46,561 nt of DNA from RUG563 sp024681215 (GTDB lineage: Bacteria > Bacillota > Clostridia > Christensenellales > Aristaeellaceae). Made by a program: the position numbers and the translations under genes. Location of the stretch: contig JAILBG010000090.1 of the NCBI GenBank assembly GCA_024681215.1, positions 1-46,561 of the forward strand. The letters run 5' to 3'. This document shows, in pieces, positions 7,483 through 15,698 of the stretch (positions are counted from its first letter, which is position 1; every line of letters starts with the position of its first letter). The notes under the pieces are model-generated. The model was not told where the DNA came from and searched no databases. It saw only the letters and a program-made list of their open reading frames with translations.

Positions 7483-8187
7483 ATGCCTACCCTGCACAAC
7501 ACCGCCAACAAGGGCGATTTCGCCCCCACCGTCCTCATGCCCGGAGATCCCCTGCGGGCCAAATTCATCGCCGATACCTACCTGGACCGCGCCGTGCTGG
7601 TCAACAACGTCCGGGGCATCCAGGGCTACACCGGCGAATACAAGGGAAAGCGCGTGTCCGTCATGGCCAGCGGCATGGGCATGCCCTCCATCGGCATCTA
7701 TTCCTGGGAGCTGTTCACCCAGTACGACGTGCAGAACATCATCCGCGTGGGCTCCGGCGGCATGATCTCCCCCCGGCTGCGCCTGCGCAGCGTGGTGGCG
7801 GGCATGAGCGCCTACACCAATTCCAATTTCGGGGCCCAGTTCGGCTTCAAGGGCAATCTGGGGCCGTGCTGCTCCTATGCGCTGCTGGAAAAAGCCGTGG
7901 CCGCCGCCCGGCGGATGGGCGTGGAAATGCCCGTGGGGCCCATCTATTCCACGGATACCTTCTACGATCAAAGCGAGGTAAAGCCCACCCAGATCCTCAA
8001 GGACCTGGGCGTGCTGTGCGTGGAAATGGAGGCCTACGCCCTGTACCTGACCGCCGCCCGGGCGGGCAAGAACGCCCTGGCGCTTTTGACCATTTCCGAT
8101 AACGTCTTTACCGGCGAATGCCTGACGGCCCAGGAGGTACGCGAAACCTTCACCCAGATGATGGAGATCGCGCTGGAGATCGCATGA
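7483..8187 (+). CDS. deoD: Purine-nucleoside phosphorylase, DeoD type
   Basis: This 234-residue enzyme is the hexameric, low-molecular-mass purine nucleoside phosphorylase that cleaves purine (deoxy)nucleosides with phosphate to base and (deoxy)ribose 1-phosphate. The family signature is clear: KGDFAPTVLMPGDPLRAKFI at the N-terminus, RVGSGGMI, EMEAYALYL in the ribose-binding region and ISDNVFTGE, where the catalytic Asp lies; most relatives have H rather than N after SD. The start has AAAGGAGGG at 7469-7477. The stop overlaps the next gene. With dut and the YfbR-like nucleotidase it forms a nucleoside salvage group. Confidence 0.95.
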   Translation: MPTLHNTANKGDFAPTVLMPGDPLRAKFIADTYLDRAVLVNNVRGIQGYTGEYKGKRVSVMASGMGMPSIGIYSWELFTQYDVQNIIRVGSGGMISPRLRLRSVVAGMSAYTNSNFGAQFGFKGNLGPCCSYALLEKAVAAARRMGVEMPVGPIYSTDTFYDQSEVKPTQILKDLGVLCVEMEAYALYLTAARAGKNALALLTISDNVFTGECLTAQEVRETFTQMMEIALEIA

Positions 8188-8627
8188 GGGTGCTGATCAG
8201 CGCCTGCCTGCTGGGCGTCGCCTGCCGGTACGACGGCAAAAGCCGGGCGTGCCCCGAGGCCGTCCGGCTTTTGGAAAACTACGAACTGATCCCCGTCTGC
8301 CCGGAGCAGCTGGGCGGGCTGCCCACGCCCCGGCCCCCGGCGGAGATCCAAAAAAACGGACGGGTGATCAGCCGGACGGGCGAAGACGTCACCGCCGCGT
8401 ACCGAAAAGGCGCGGAGGAAACGCTTGGGCTCTGCCGCCTGACGGGGTGCCGCGCCGCGGTGCTCAAGGCCAACAGCCCCTCCTGCGGCTGCGGGCAGGT
8501 TTACGACGGCTCCTTTTCCGGCGTGCTGGTCCCCGGCAGCGGCATCACGGCCCAGCTCCTCAAGGACCACGGCGTCCGCGTCCTCACCGAGGAGGATTTG
8601 CTCTCTTCCGGCGGCGCCGTTTTCTGA
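8184..8627 (+). CDS. DUF523 domain protein
   Basis: This 147-residue protein consists of one DUF523 domain: MRVLISACLLGVACRYDGKS, PVCPEQLGGLPTPRPPAE, and the cysteine-rich KANSPSCGCGQVYDGSF. Conserved cysteines suggest metal or cofactor binding, but no biochemical role is established to my knowledge. The ATG at 8184 overlaps the deoD stop, indicating coupled translation. Its stop is one base from the end of the convergent gene at 8629, so the two 3' ends abut with no terminator between them. Confidence 0.88.
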   Translation: MRVLISACLLGVACRYDGKSRACPEAVRLLENYELIPVCPEQLGGLPTPRPPAEIQKNGRVISRTGEDVTAAYRKGAEETLGLCRLTGCRAAVLKANSPSCGCGQVYDGSFSGVLVPGSGITAQLLKDHGVRVLTEEDLLSSGGAVF

Positions 8628-8628
8628 T

Positions 8629-9375
8629 TCATCTGCGGATCACCGTACAGTCCTTCACGTACTCCCCGTATTTTTCCATGAAATCGTCCAATTCGGCCTT
8701 TTCCGTGATCCATACGATGGCCCAGACCGTGTCGATCCCCAAATTTTCACAAGCCTTGCGGCGGTGGTTCCCGTCGTTCAGTTCAAATCCCCCTTCGGTA
8801 TAATGAACGATGAACGGCGGCATGTCCTCTTCCGTCCGCAGGGCTTTTTCCAGTTCCGCTACCTTTTGGTTCCACCAGTCCCGGTCGATCCGGTATTTCA
8901 TCTCCGGCTCCGGCCCCGCGCAGCGCCGAAAGAAATGCGCCGGGAACCGCGCCGGGGCGATATAGTACCTGTCCATCAGCTTCAGCCCGTCCGAAAACGG
9001 GATGTTCCGCCCGTCCTGGTTCAGGTACAGGTGGATCCAGGCGTCCAGTTTGCCCGCCTGGGCATACGCCCTGGCCGAGGACAGGGTGGCGCTGTATTTC
9101 AGCATGGCCGTCTCCTTTCTGCTGTATACGATCCGCTTGACGGAATCATAGGACAGCGCGTATTTTTCCATCAGATCTTCCATGGATTGACCCGCCGCGA
9201 AAAGCGCGCGGATCTCCTCGTTTCTCTCCCGGATGTATCGCTGATAGCCGGAGGTCTCCCCCCAGGCCCGTCTTTCTTCCAGGGCGGGGATATACACGGC
9301 TTCCCCGGATACGTACCGCTGGATCTGCCGCAGCAGCCCTTCCGGGAAGATGTCCTGCGCGTTTCTGTATCCCAT
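8629..9375 (-). CDS. CD3324-like helix-turn-helix protein fused to a ParB-like domain
   Basis: This 248-residue protein has two parts. Residues 1-90 (MGYRNAQDIFPEGLLRQIQ, then a helix-turn-helix YALSYDSVKRIVYSRKET) look like the small CD3324-family proteins of Clostridia. Residues 115-248 resemble a ParB/Srx-type nucleotide-binding fold, with the motif FELNDGNHRRKACENLG followed by IVWITEKAELDDFMEKYGEY. ParB-like folds act in DNA partition, in CTP-binding regulators and as nucleases; which applies here cannot be told. The start has AAGGAGGG 7 bases upstream. It is a single-gene unit next to the xylanase, convergent with the DUF523 gene. Function unknown. Confidence 0.6.
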   Translation of the reverse strand: MGYRNAQDIFPEGLLRQIQRYVSGEAVYIPALEERRAWGETSGYQRYIRERNEEIRALFAAGQSMEDLMEKYALSYDSVKRIVYSRKETAMLKYSATLSSARAYAQAGKLDAWIHLYLNQDGRNIPFSDGLKLMDRYYIAPARFPAHFFRRCAGPEPEMKYRIDRDWWNQKVAELEKALRTEEDMPPFIVHYTEGGFELNDGNHRRKACENLGIDTVWAIVWITEKAELDDFMEKYGEYVKDCTVIRR

Positions 9376-9461
9376 GTTTTTCCCTCCTTTCAGGCAGGAT
9401 TGTAAGCGATCCGATCCGGAAAAGATATACCGAATTCATTTGGAAGCGTTTTTGACACAGA

Positions 9462-9500
9462 ATGGCGCAGCCCGCATGTTTTCCGCGCGGGCTGCGCCAT
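9462..9500 (-). terminator. Bidirectional-looking hairpin after the xylanase gene
   Basis: A perfect 14-bp stem (9462-9475 with 9487-9500) encloses an 11-nt loop, 24 bases beyond the xylanase stop codon. On the minus strand it is followed by TCTGTGTCAAAAA rather than a clean T tract, so it may stabilise the message end as much as terminate. Confidence 0.6.
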
Positions 9501-9523
9501 CGTATTCCTGCCGGCTCGGGCCG

Positions 9524-11056
9524 TCAGTCCGTATAGCTGTCCGGATCGGCCACGGCCCAGAAGGCGGGCTTGGGGCTCCGGGCGCCGTCGAAAATCAGCG
9601 GGAAATTCCCGGAGCGCCAGCTCAGGCTGTCCGTCAGGCCCCAGATCTGCACGGCCTCGAACTGATCGGCGTACTTCCGGGCCAGACGCATCACCTGAGC
9701 GTACAGCAGGGCCTGGGCCTCCAGGCTGGCGTCGTCGTTTTTGTCGATGCCCACGTCCAGCTCGCTGATGCGCAGGCGCAGGCCCAGGGCGGCGATCTTC
9801 GCCACGCAGTTTTCGATGGCCCGGATGCCGGGGTAAGTGATGCTGTGGTGCATCTGGAAGCCGTAGCCGTCGATGTTCCCCTCGGGGATCAGGCTCTCCA
9901 GCAGCTTCACGATCTTGATCAGCTTGCCGGACACGGCGGTGTTGTAATCGTTGTAATACAGCAAGGTGCCTTCGGGGGCGTACTTCCGGGCCAACTCGAA
10001 AGCCCGGGCCAGGAAATCGTCGCCCACCACCTTGGTCCAGTTGGAGGGCCGCAGGTAATTCCCGCCGTCGTCGATGGCCTCGTTCACCACGTCCCAGCTC
10101 ACCACCACGCCGGGATAGTTTTCATCCATGTATTCCATGACGCCCCGGATGTAGTTTTCCAGCCGCCCCAGCATCACTTCCCGGCTCACGTAGGGCTTGG
10201 CCGGGTCGTAGCCCTCGTGGAAGAAGGCTTCCGGCGTCTGGCTGTGCCACACCAGCACGTGGCCGTGCACCTTGATGCCGTTTTCCTTGGCGAAATCCAG
10301 CAGGGGCTTGGCCGCGTCGAAATGCACCGCCGCCGCGGTCTCGTCCTCCTGGGCCAGGCGTTTGCTGGCCGCCACGTCCAATACCGAATCGGGCTTCAGC
10401 TCGTTTTCCGGGGTCAGGATATTGAACTGCTCCTGCACCAGCGCCAGGGCCGGGCCGCCGTTTCGGATCACGAACTGGGGCACGGCGATGCCGATATCGA
10501 ACTGGCCGGCGTAAACGTCCTTAAGGATGGGCAGCTGCACCGCCTCTTCCCCGTCCCGGGGGATCCCGTCGGGGGCCGCCACCACGAAATTCTTGATGGA
10601 ATAGCTCAGCGTCGGCGCGCCCTTGGTTTCCACATACAGCACGTAGCTGTCGAAATATGCGGGGGTGTATTCGCACTGCAGCGTGGTCCAGGCCCCGCGG
10701 TTCACCGTGGCGAAAGCCAGGTTTTCATAGGTCTCCTGGCCGTTCAGCTTATGCGCCACGGAGATCATGAAATCCGCATGCTCCGTTTCGCTCTGCATTA
10801 CCAGCACCCGCAGGGTGTAGCGCACGCCCTCCTTCAAATCGAAATCCCGGCCCGGGGAATGCCAGTCGCTTTCTCTCCCCTCGATGCGCAGGGCGCCGTT
10901 TTCGGCGGTGATCCAGGCGCTGCCCATGCTGCGGGCCACCCAGCCGTCGGGCCCCTGGGTAAAATCAGACGAATATACCGTAACGCCCGCCGCCAGCGCA
11001 GGCACGCATCCCAGCGTCAGGGCCAGGACCAGCATCAGGGACAGGATCTTCTTCAT
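9524..11056 (-). CDS. Secreted endo-1,4-beta-xylanase, GH10, with N-terminal carbohydrate-binding domain
   Basis: This 510-residue protein starts with a signal peptide (MKKILSLMLVLALTLGCVPA, cleavage near ALAAG). Residues 27-165 form a beta-sandwich resembling CBM22/CBM4_9 modules. Residues 175-505 are a GH10 barrel: ENELKPDS, HGHVLVWHSQTP, WDVVNEAIDD with acid/base E326, and ISELDVGID with nucleophile E432. GH10 enzymes cut xylan internally with retention. The ATG at 11056 is preferred over 11065 because GGAGG at 11067-11071 is 10 bases from it but only one base from the earlier ATG. It is divergent from the large transporter cluster, which may import the released oligosaccharides. Confidence 0.93.
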   Translation of the reverse strand: MKKILSLMLVLALTLGCVPALAAGVTVYSSDFTQGPDGWVARSMGSAWITAENGALRIEGRESDWHSPGRDFDLKEGVRYTLRVLVMQSETEHADFMISVAHKLNGQETYENLAFATVNRGAWTTLQCEYTPAYFDSYVLYVETKGAPTLSYSIKNFVVAAPDGIPRDGEEAVQLPILKDVYAGQFDIGIAVPQFVIRNGGPALALVQEQFNILTPENELKPDSVLDVAASKRLAQEDETAAAVHFDAAKPLLDFAKENGIKVHGHVLVWHSQTPEAFFHEGYDPAKPYVSREVMLGRLENYIRGVMEYMDENYPGVVVSWDVVNEAIDDGGNYLRPSNWTKVVGDDFLARAFELARKYAPEGTLLYYNDYNTAVSGKLIKIVKLLESLIPEGNIDGYGFQMHHSITYPGIRAIENCVAKIAALGLRLRISELDVGIDKNDDASLEAQALLYAQVMRLARKYADQFEAVQIWGLTDSLSWRSGNFPLIFDGARSPKPAFWAVADPDSYTD

Positions 11057-11083
11057 GCTCTTCATCCCTCCGTTTTTTCTTCT

Positions 11084-11112
11084 ATTGTACCCGATCCGGC
11101 CGGGAATTGCAA
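11084..11112 (-). promoter_or_regulatory. Sigma-A promoter for the xylanase gene
   Basis: On the minus strand TTGCAA (11107-11112) and TACAAT (11084-11089) are 17 bp apart, giving a leader of about 20 bases. The rest of the 220-bp interval up to the divergent promoter at 11280 shows GC-rich sequence without further clear signals. Confidence 0.65.
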
Positions 11113-11279
11113 TTCCTTTCCCGAAGAATCGCCCGCCGGAAGCGCATTATTAATTGGAAACAACCGGTTTTTTCCCTTTCCGGGCCCCTCCCGCCCGTCC
11201 CAGGGGGATCGTGCGGAAAAACCGTGCCCGCCGCCCGCCTTTTTGCCCCTGCTCCCCGTCGGCCGGGAACAATTTTTCA

Positions 11280-11308
11280 TTGACAGAAAGAAAGATTTGA
11301 GGTATATT
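11280..11308 (+). promoter_or_regulatory. Sigma-A promoter for the nine-gene transporter cluster
   Basis: A perfect TTGACA (11280-11285) and TATATT (11303-11308) are separated by 17 bp. The expected leader is about 95 bases and contains the palindrome at 11378-11392. Confidence 0.75.
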
Positions 11309-11377
11309 TCATAGGGGAATTCGAACTATCGTATCACCATATCATCGGCTCCGAAAGCGGTGGCTGACCAAACACCG

Positions 11378-11392
11378 CAAATTTCAAATTTG
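11378..11392. promoter_or_regulatory. Perfect palindrome in the transporter leader
   Basis: CAAATTTCAAATTTG is a perfect 7+1+7 inverted repeat just upstream of the ribosome site (AGGGGAG, 11395-11401). It could be an operator downstream of the promoter or a small hairpin that affects translation. Its AT-rich composition stands out locally. Confidence 0.45.
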
Positions 11393-11408
11393 ACAGGGGA
11401 GTATGCTT

Positions 11409-14400
11409 ATGCAGAAGAAGCGCTTTCGTGACATGGCAGGCCGGTTCTTCGGGAACAAGTGGGTCCGGTGGCTGCTGGGCATCGCCGTGGTCGTCGCCGC
11501 GATCGTTCTTCTGGTGCGGCTGGGCGGGGATGAAGAAAACTTCTCCGCCAAGTATCAGGACCAGGATCTGACCGCGGACGTGGAGGGCGTATCCCGCAGC
11601 GAGCTGACTTACAGCAAGTATCTCGCGCTGCCGCAGTACAAGGATGCGCAGGACGCGAATCCGGCGGAGCCCATCACGCTGCCGCTGGATCAGTTCGAGA
11701 TCCTGCCCTCGGCGGGGACCGGGGACAGGGACGAAAGCGAGATCGCCCGCGTTTATACCCAGGACGGGGACACCGTCCTGTTCACGGGCGACGGGTCCTT
11801 CCTGCAGTGGAAGGTGAGCGTGCCCGAATCCGGCTGGTATAACGTGCAGATCGACTACCGCGCCCTGAGCCCGGAAGCCGGCGGGCGCGGCGTGGACATC
11901 GAACGCGCCGTGTATATCGACTACGGCCAGCCCTCCGTGGACGCGGACGGCCAGCCCGTCCTGGATGAAAACGGCCAGCCGGTGCTGAACCAGAAATCGC
12001 CCTTCAGCGGGGCGTCCGAGCTGATGTTCACGCTGCTGTGGCACGATCAGCCCTTCGAGAAGGAAGAAGACCGCTTCGACAACCAGGGCAACCAGCGCCG
12101 GGCCCGGCAGGAAGAGCTTTTCGACTGGCAGAAGGTCGCCTTCCGGGACCCCATGGGTTACGTGGCGGAGCCCTACCGCTTCTATTTTGAAGCGGGCAAA
12201 GAGCATACCATCGCCCTGCGCGCCGTGAACGAGCCCATGGAGATCCGCTCCATCGAGCTCACCGCGCCGCAGAAATTCAATACCTACGAGCAGTACGTGG
12301 CCCAGGTGAAGCAGGAGCATCCGGAAAGCGAGCAGGCCGGCACCAGCGACCAGCTGGTGGCCACCATCCAGGGCGAGGACGCCACGCGGCGCTCCTCTCC
12401 CTCCCTCTATCCCCGTTACGACCGGTCCTCCCCCTCCACCGAGCCCTACGACGTGTACCACACGATCCTCAACTATATCGGCGGCGATTCCTGGAACAAC
12501 GCCGGCCAGTGGATCGAATGGCCGCTGAACGTGCCGGAGAGCGGCTGGTACTCCATCACCATCAAGGCCCGCCAGAATCATCAGCGCGGCGCCATTTCCT
12601 GCCGTTCCCTGTATATCGACGGCAAGATCCCCTTCGGGGAGGTTTCCTCCGTTTCCTTCAGCTATGACACCGCCTGGGAGATGTACACCCTCAGCGACCA
12701 GGCGGGAACGCCCTACCGCTTCTATCTGCCCGCAGGCGATCACACCATCCGCCTGGAGGCCACGCTGGGCGAGATGGGCTCCATTCTGCAGGATATGGAC
12801 GATTCCATCTACCGCCTGAACCAGATCTACCGCAAGATCCTGGTGCTCACCGGCGTCAATCCCGACCGCTTCCGCGATTATAACCTGGAAAGCATCTACC
12901 CCGAGGTCATCAAGGGCATGGACCTGGAGAGCAAGCGCCTCTTCAAGCTGGTGGACGACACCGTGGCCGTGACCGGCCAGAAATCGGACCGCATCGCCGT
13001 GGCCCAGACCCTGGCCGTCCAGCTGGAGGGCTTCGTCAACCATACCGAGCGCATCACCCAGACCTTCTCCAATTTCAAGGACAACATCACCGCCCTGGGC
13101 ACCTCCATGCAGAACATGTCCGAAACCAAGCTGGATATCGATCTGATCCTGGTGCACGGCGCCGATTACCAGGTGCCCAAGGTCAACGACGGGCTGACCG
13201 CCAACGCGGGGAACGAGGTCCGTTCCCTGGCCGCTTCCTATTCCGTGGATTACGACGCCCTGGGCAATAAATACGAGGGCGGCGACGTGCTGGACGTCTG
13301 GATCACCACCGGCCGCGATCAGTCCACCATCTTAAAGACCCTCATCGACCAGGACTTCACCCCCAATTACGGTGTGAACGTCAACGTCAAGCTGGTGGTG
13401 GCGGATACGCTGCTCACCGCCGTGGTGGCGGGCAACGGCCCGGACGTGGTGCTGTCCGTGGGCTCCTGGTTCCCGGTGAACTACGCCCTGCGCCACGCCG
13501 TGGAGGATATGACCCAGTTCCAGGCCCGGGATTACGAATTCAACGGGCAGCAGGTGCACGTCAAGAGCTTCGAGGAGGCCACCGCGCTGGATATCTACGA
13601 GCGCAGCGCCCTGGCCCCGTTCCAGTACCGCGACGAGGTGGTGGACCCCACCCACGTGGGCGTCTACGGCATCCCGGAAACGATGAACTTCCCCCTGCTG
13701 TTCTACCGCAAGGACGTGCTGGAAGAGCTGGGCATGGCCCCGGAGAGCTGGGATGACCTGAGCGACTGGCACGTGCTGGAGACCTGGCGCGGCCTGATCG
13801 AGCTGCTGCCCACCATCCAGGGCGAAAACATGACGGTGGGCGTGCCCTTCCCCAACATCAATTCCCTGGATACCTCCGTCCTGAATTCCATGATCTATCA
13901 GCAGGGCGGCTCCATTTACGACGAATTCAATATCCGGACCATGATCGACACCGAGGAGGGCGTGGCGGCCTTTAAGCTCTACACCTCCCTGTACAACGAC
14001 TACGGCCTGCCCACGATCTACGATTTCGTCAGCCGCTTCCGTACCGGCGAAATGCCCATCGGCGTCGCCGATTACGGCTTGTACAACAACCTCGCCGTTT
14101 CCGCCCCCGAGATCCGCGGCCTGTGGGATTTCACCTACTTCCCCGGCACCCTGCGCACCGCCGAGGACGGAACGACCTACCTGGACAACACCGTGCATTC
14201 CGGCGGGACCTGCTCCATGATCATCAAGACCGACAACGAGACGATCCGCCAGAACGCCTGGACGTTCGTACAGTGGTGGGCCGACGCCGAAACCCAGGTC
14301 AACTTCGGCCGGGAAATGGAATCCATCCTCGGCGCCTCCGCCCGCTATACCACGGCCAATAAGAAGGCCATGATCCAGCTGGGCTGGAGCGACAAGCAGC

Positions 14401-14738
14401 TCAAGGTGCTGCAGGAGCAGATGGCCCACACCCGCGGCTTCCCGGAAATCGCCGGCGGCTACTCCACCACCCGCCACATGACCAACGCCATCCGCCGCGT
14501 CATCAACACCAAGGAAGACGCCCGCGAAACGCTCCTGACCTATTCCAAGACGATCAACGAGGAAATCAGGATCAAGCGTCAGGAATTCGGGCTGTCCACC
14601 AACGCGGAAGAGCTGCGGCAGATCCTGGCCAGCGCTGAAGCCGCTTCCCCCGCGCCTCCCGCCGAGGAAACCGGCGGGGAAGCACCCGGCGAAACGCCCC
14701 TTGAAACGCCCAACGAAACGCCCGGCGAAAGCCAGTAA
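11409..14738 (+). CDS. Giant membrane-anchored substrate-binding protein with beta-sandwich modules
   Basis: This 1109-residue protein has a single N-terminal membrane span (residues 19-36, WVRWLLGIAVVVAAIVLLV) without a lipobox. Two related beta-sandwich modules follow, each with a SGWY motif (VPESGWYNVQIDY near 135, NVPESGWYSITIKARQ near 372), reminiscent of CBM6/CBM35-like carbohydrate binding. A helical linker (about 460-590) precedes an extracellular solute-binding domain (about 620-1050: VLDVWITTGRDQ, GNGPDVVLSVGSW, GIPETMNFPLLFYRKDVL). The tail is Pro/Glu/Thr rich (PGETPLETPNETP). Ordinary solute-binding proteins are about 400-550 residues. The start at 11409 is 7 bases from AGGGGAG; 11403 is too close. 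It heads the cluster and presumably feeds the permeases at 14760 and 15695. Confidence 0.82.
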   Translation: MQKKRFRDMAGRFFGNKWVRWLLGIAVVVAAIVLLVRLGGDEENFSAKYQDQDLTADVEGVSRSELTYSKYLALPQYKDAQDANPAEPITLPLDQFEILPSAGTGDRDESEIARVYTQDGDTVLFTGDGSFLQWKVSVPESGWYNVQIDYRALSPEAGGRGVDIERAVYIDYGQPSVDADGQPVLDENGQPVLNQKSPFSGASELMFTLLWHDQPFEKEEDRFDNQGNQRRARQEELFDWQKVAFRDPMGYVAEPYRFYFEAGKEHTIALRAVNEPMEIRSIELTAPQKFNTYEQYVAQVKQEHPESEQAGTSDQLVATIQGEDATRRSSPSLYPRYDRSSPSTEPYDVYHTILNYIGGDSWNNAGQWIEWPLNVPESGWYSITIKARQNHQRGAISCRSLYIDGKIPFGEVSSVSFSYDTAWEMYTLSDQAGTPYRFYLPAGDHTIRLEATLGEMGSILQDMDDSIYRLNQIYRKILVLTGVNPDRFRDYNLESIYPEVIKGMDLESKRLFKLVDDTVAVTGQKSDRIAVAQTLAVQLEGFVNHTERITQTFSNFKDNITALGTSMQNMSETKLDIDLILVHGADYQVPKVNDGLTANAGNEVRSLAASYSVDYDALGNKYEGGDVLDVWITTGRDQSTILKTLIDQDFTPNYGVNVNVKLVVADTLLTAVVAGNGPDVVLSVGSWFPVNYALRHAVEDMTQFQARDYEFNGQQVHVKSFEEATALDIYERSALAPFQYRDEVVDPTHVGVYGIPETMNFPLLFYRKDVLEELGMAPESWDDLSDWHVLETWRGLIELLPTIQGENMTVGVPFPNINSLDTSVLNSMIYQQGGSIYDEFNIRTMIDTEEGVAAFKLYTSLYNDYGLPTIYDFVSRFRTGEMPIGVADYGLYNNLAVSAPEIRGLWDFTYFPGTLRTAEDGTTYLDNTVHSGGTCSMIIKTDNETIRQNAWTFVQWWADAETQVNFGREMESILGASARYTTANKKAMIQLGWSDKQLKVLQEQMAHTRGFPEIAGGYSTTRHMTNAIRRVINTKEDARETLLTYSKTINEEIRIKRQEFGLSTNAEELRQILASAEAASPAPPAEETGGEAPGETPLETPNETPGESQ

Positions 14739-14759
14739 GGGAGAAAGGAGGGAAACCGT

Positions 14760-15698
14760 ATGCAGTCGGTCAAAACAAGCTACTGGAGCATGAAAAAGGA
14801 AAAGTTCATGTACGGGCTCAAGAAAGCCGGCAAGATGAAGGTCTGCTATCTCTTCCTGCTGCCCTATGCCGTGCTGTTCTTCACCTTCCTCATCCTCCCG
14901 ATCTGTACGTCCATATTCTACAGCTTCACCTACTACAACATCCTGGAAGCGCCCCGGTTCATCGGCTTCCAGAACTACATCAACCTGGTGCTGCAGGATG
15001 AGGTGTTCCTCACCGCCATCAAAAACACCTTCGTGATCGCCGTGGTCACGGGCCCCATCGGGTACATCCTCTCCTTCCTGTTCGCCTGGTTCATCAACGA
15101 GCTGCCCCGCTGGCTGCGCACCGTCGCCGTGGTGGTGTTCTACGCCCCGTCCATTGCCGGCGGCGCGTACACCGTGTTCGCAATCCTCTTCCAGGGCGAC
15201 AGCTACGGCTGGCTGAACTCCATCCTGATGCAGTTCGGCTTCATCGACGCGCCGATCCTGTTCCTGCTGGATCCCCGCTACATTCTGACCGTCATCATCA
15301 TCGTTACCCTGTGGATGAGCATGGGCACCGGCTTCCTTTCCTTCGTGGCCGGCCTCAAGGGCGTGGACCCCAGCCTGTACGAAGCCGGCTACGTGGACGG
15401 CATCCGCAACCGCTGGCAGGAATTGTACTTCATCACCCTGCCGCAGATGAAGCCCATGCTGCTCTTCGGCGCGGTGATGAGCATCACCTCCGCATTCAAC
15501 GTATCCGACGTGCCCCGGGCCCTGGCCGGCTATCCCAGCACGGACTACGCGGCCCGCACCATCGTGACCCATCTGTTCGACTTCGGCTTCTCCCGGTTTG
15601 AGATGGGCTACGCGTCGGCCATCGCCGTGGTGCTGTTCCTGGCGATGATCCTGTGCAACAAAGCCATTCAGGCGATGCTGAGGAAGGTGGGCACATGA
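14760..15698 (+). CDS. Sugar ABC transporter permease (MalF/UgpA type)
   Basis: This 312-residue membrane protein has six predicted spans and the EAA loop that docks to the ATPase (SLYEAGYVDGIRNRWQELYF, then ITLPQMKPMLLFG). The N-terminal span includes VCYLFLLPYAVLFFTFLILP, typical of carbohydrate-uptake permeases. GGAGGG upstream supports the start. Its last bases overlap the second permease gene (ATGA), so the two form a co-translated heterodimer pair. No ATP-binding subunit is encoded nearby, as for many Firmicutes systems that share an MsmX-like ATPase. Substrate is unknown; oligosaccharide uptake is inferred from the neighbourhood. Confidence 0.9.
   Translation: MQSVKTSYWSMKKEKFMYGLKKAGKMKVCYLFLLPYAVLFFTFLILPICTSIFYSFTYYNILEAPRFIGFQNYINLVLQDEVFLTAIKNTFVIAVVTGPIGYILSFLFAWFINELPRWLRTVAVVVFYAPSIAGGAYTVFAILFQGDSYGWLNSILMQFGFIDAPILFLLDPRYILTVIIIVTLWMSMGTGFLSFVAGLKGVDPSLYEAGYVDGIRNRWQELYFITLPQMKPMLLFGAVMSITSAFNVSDVPRALAGYPSTDYAARTIVTHLFDFGFSRFEMGYASAIAVVLFLAMILCNKAIQAMLRKVGT

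Noticed and set aside
9440..9456. Possible catabolite-control (cre) site, TGGAAGCGTTTTTGACA
   Set aside because: It lacks the symmetric right half of a cre site and lies downstream of the xylanase gene rather than at its promoter.
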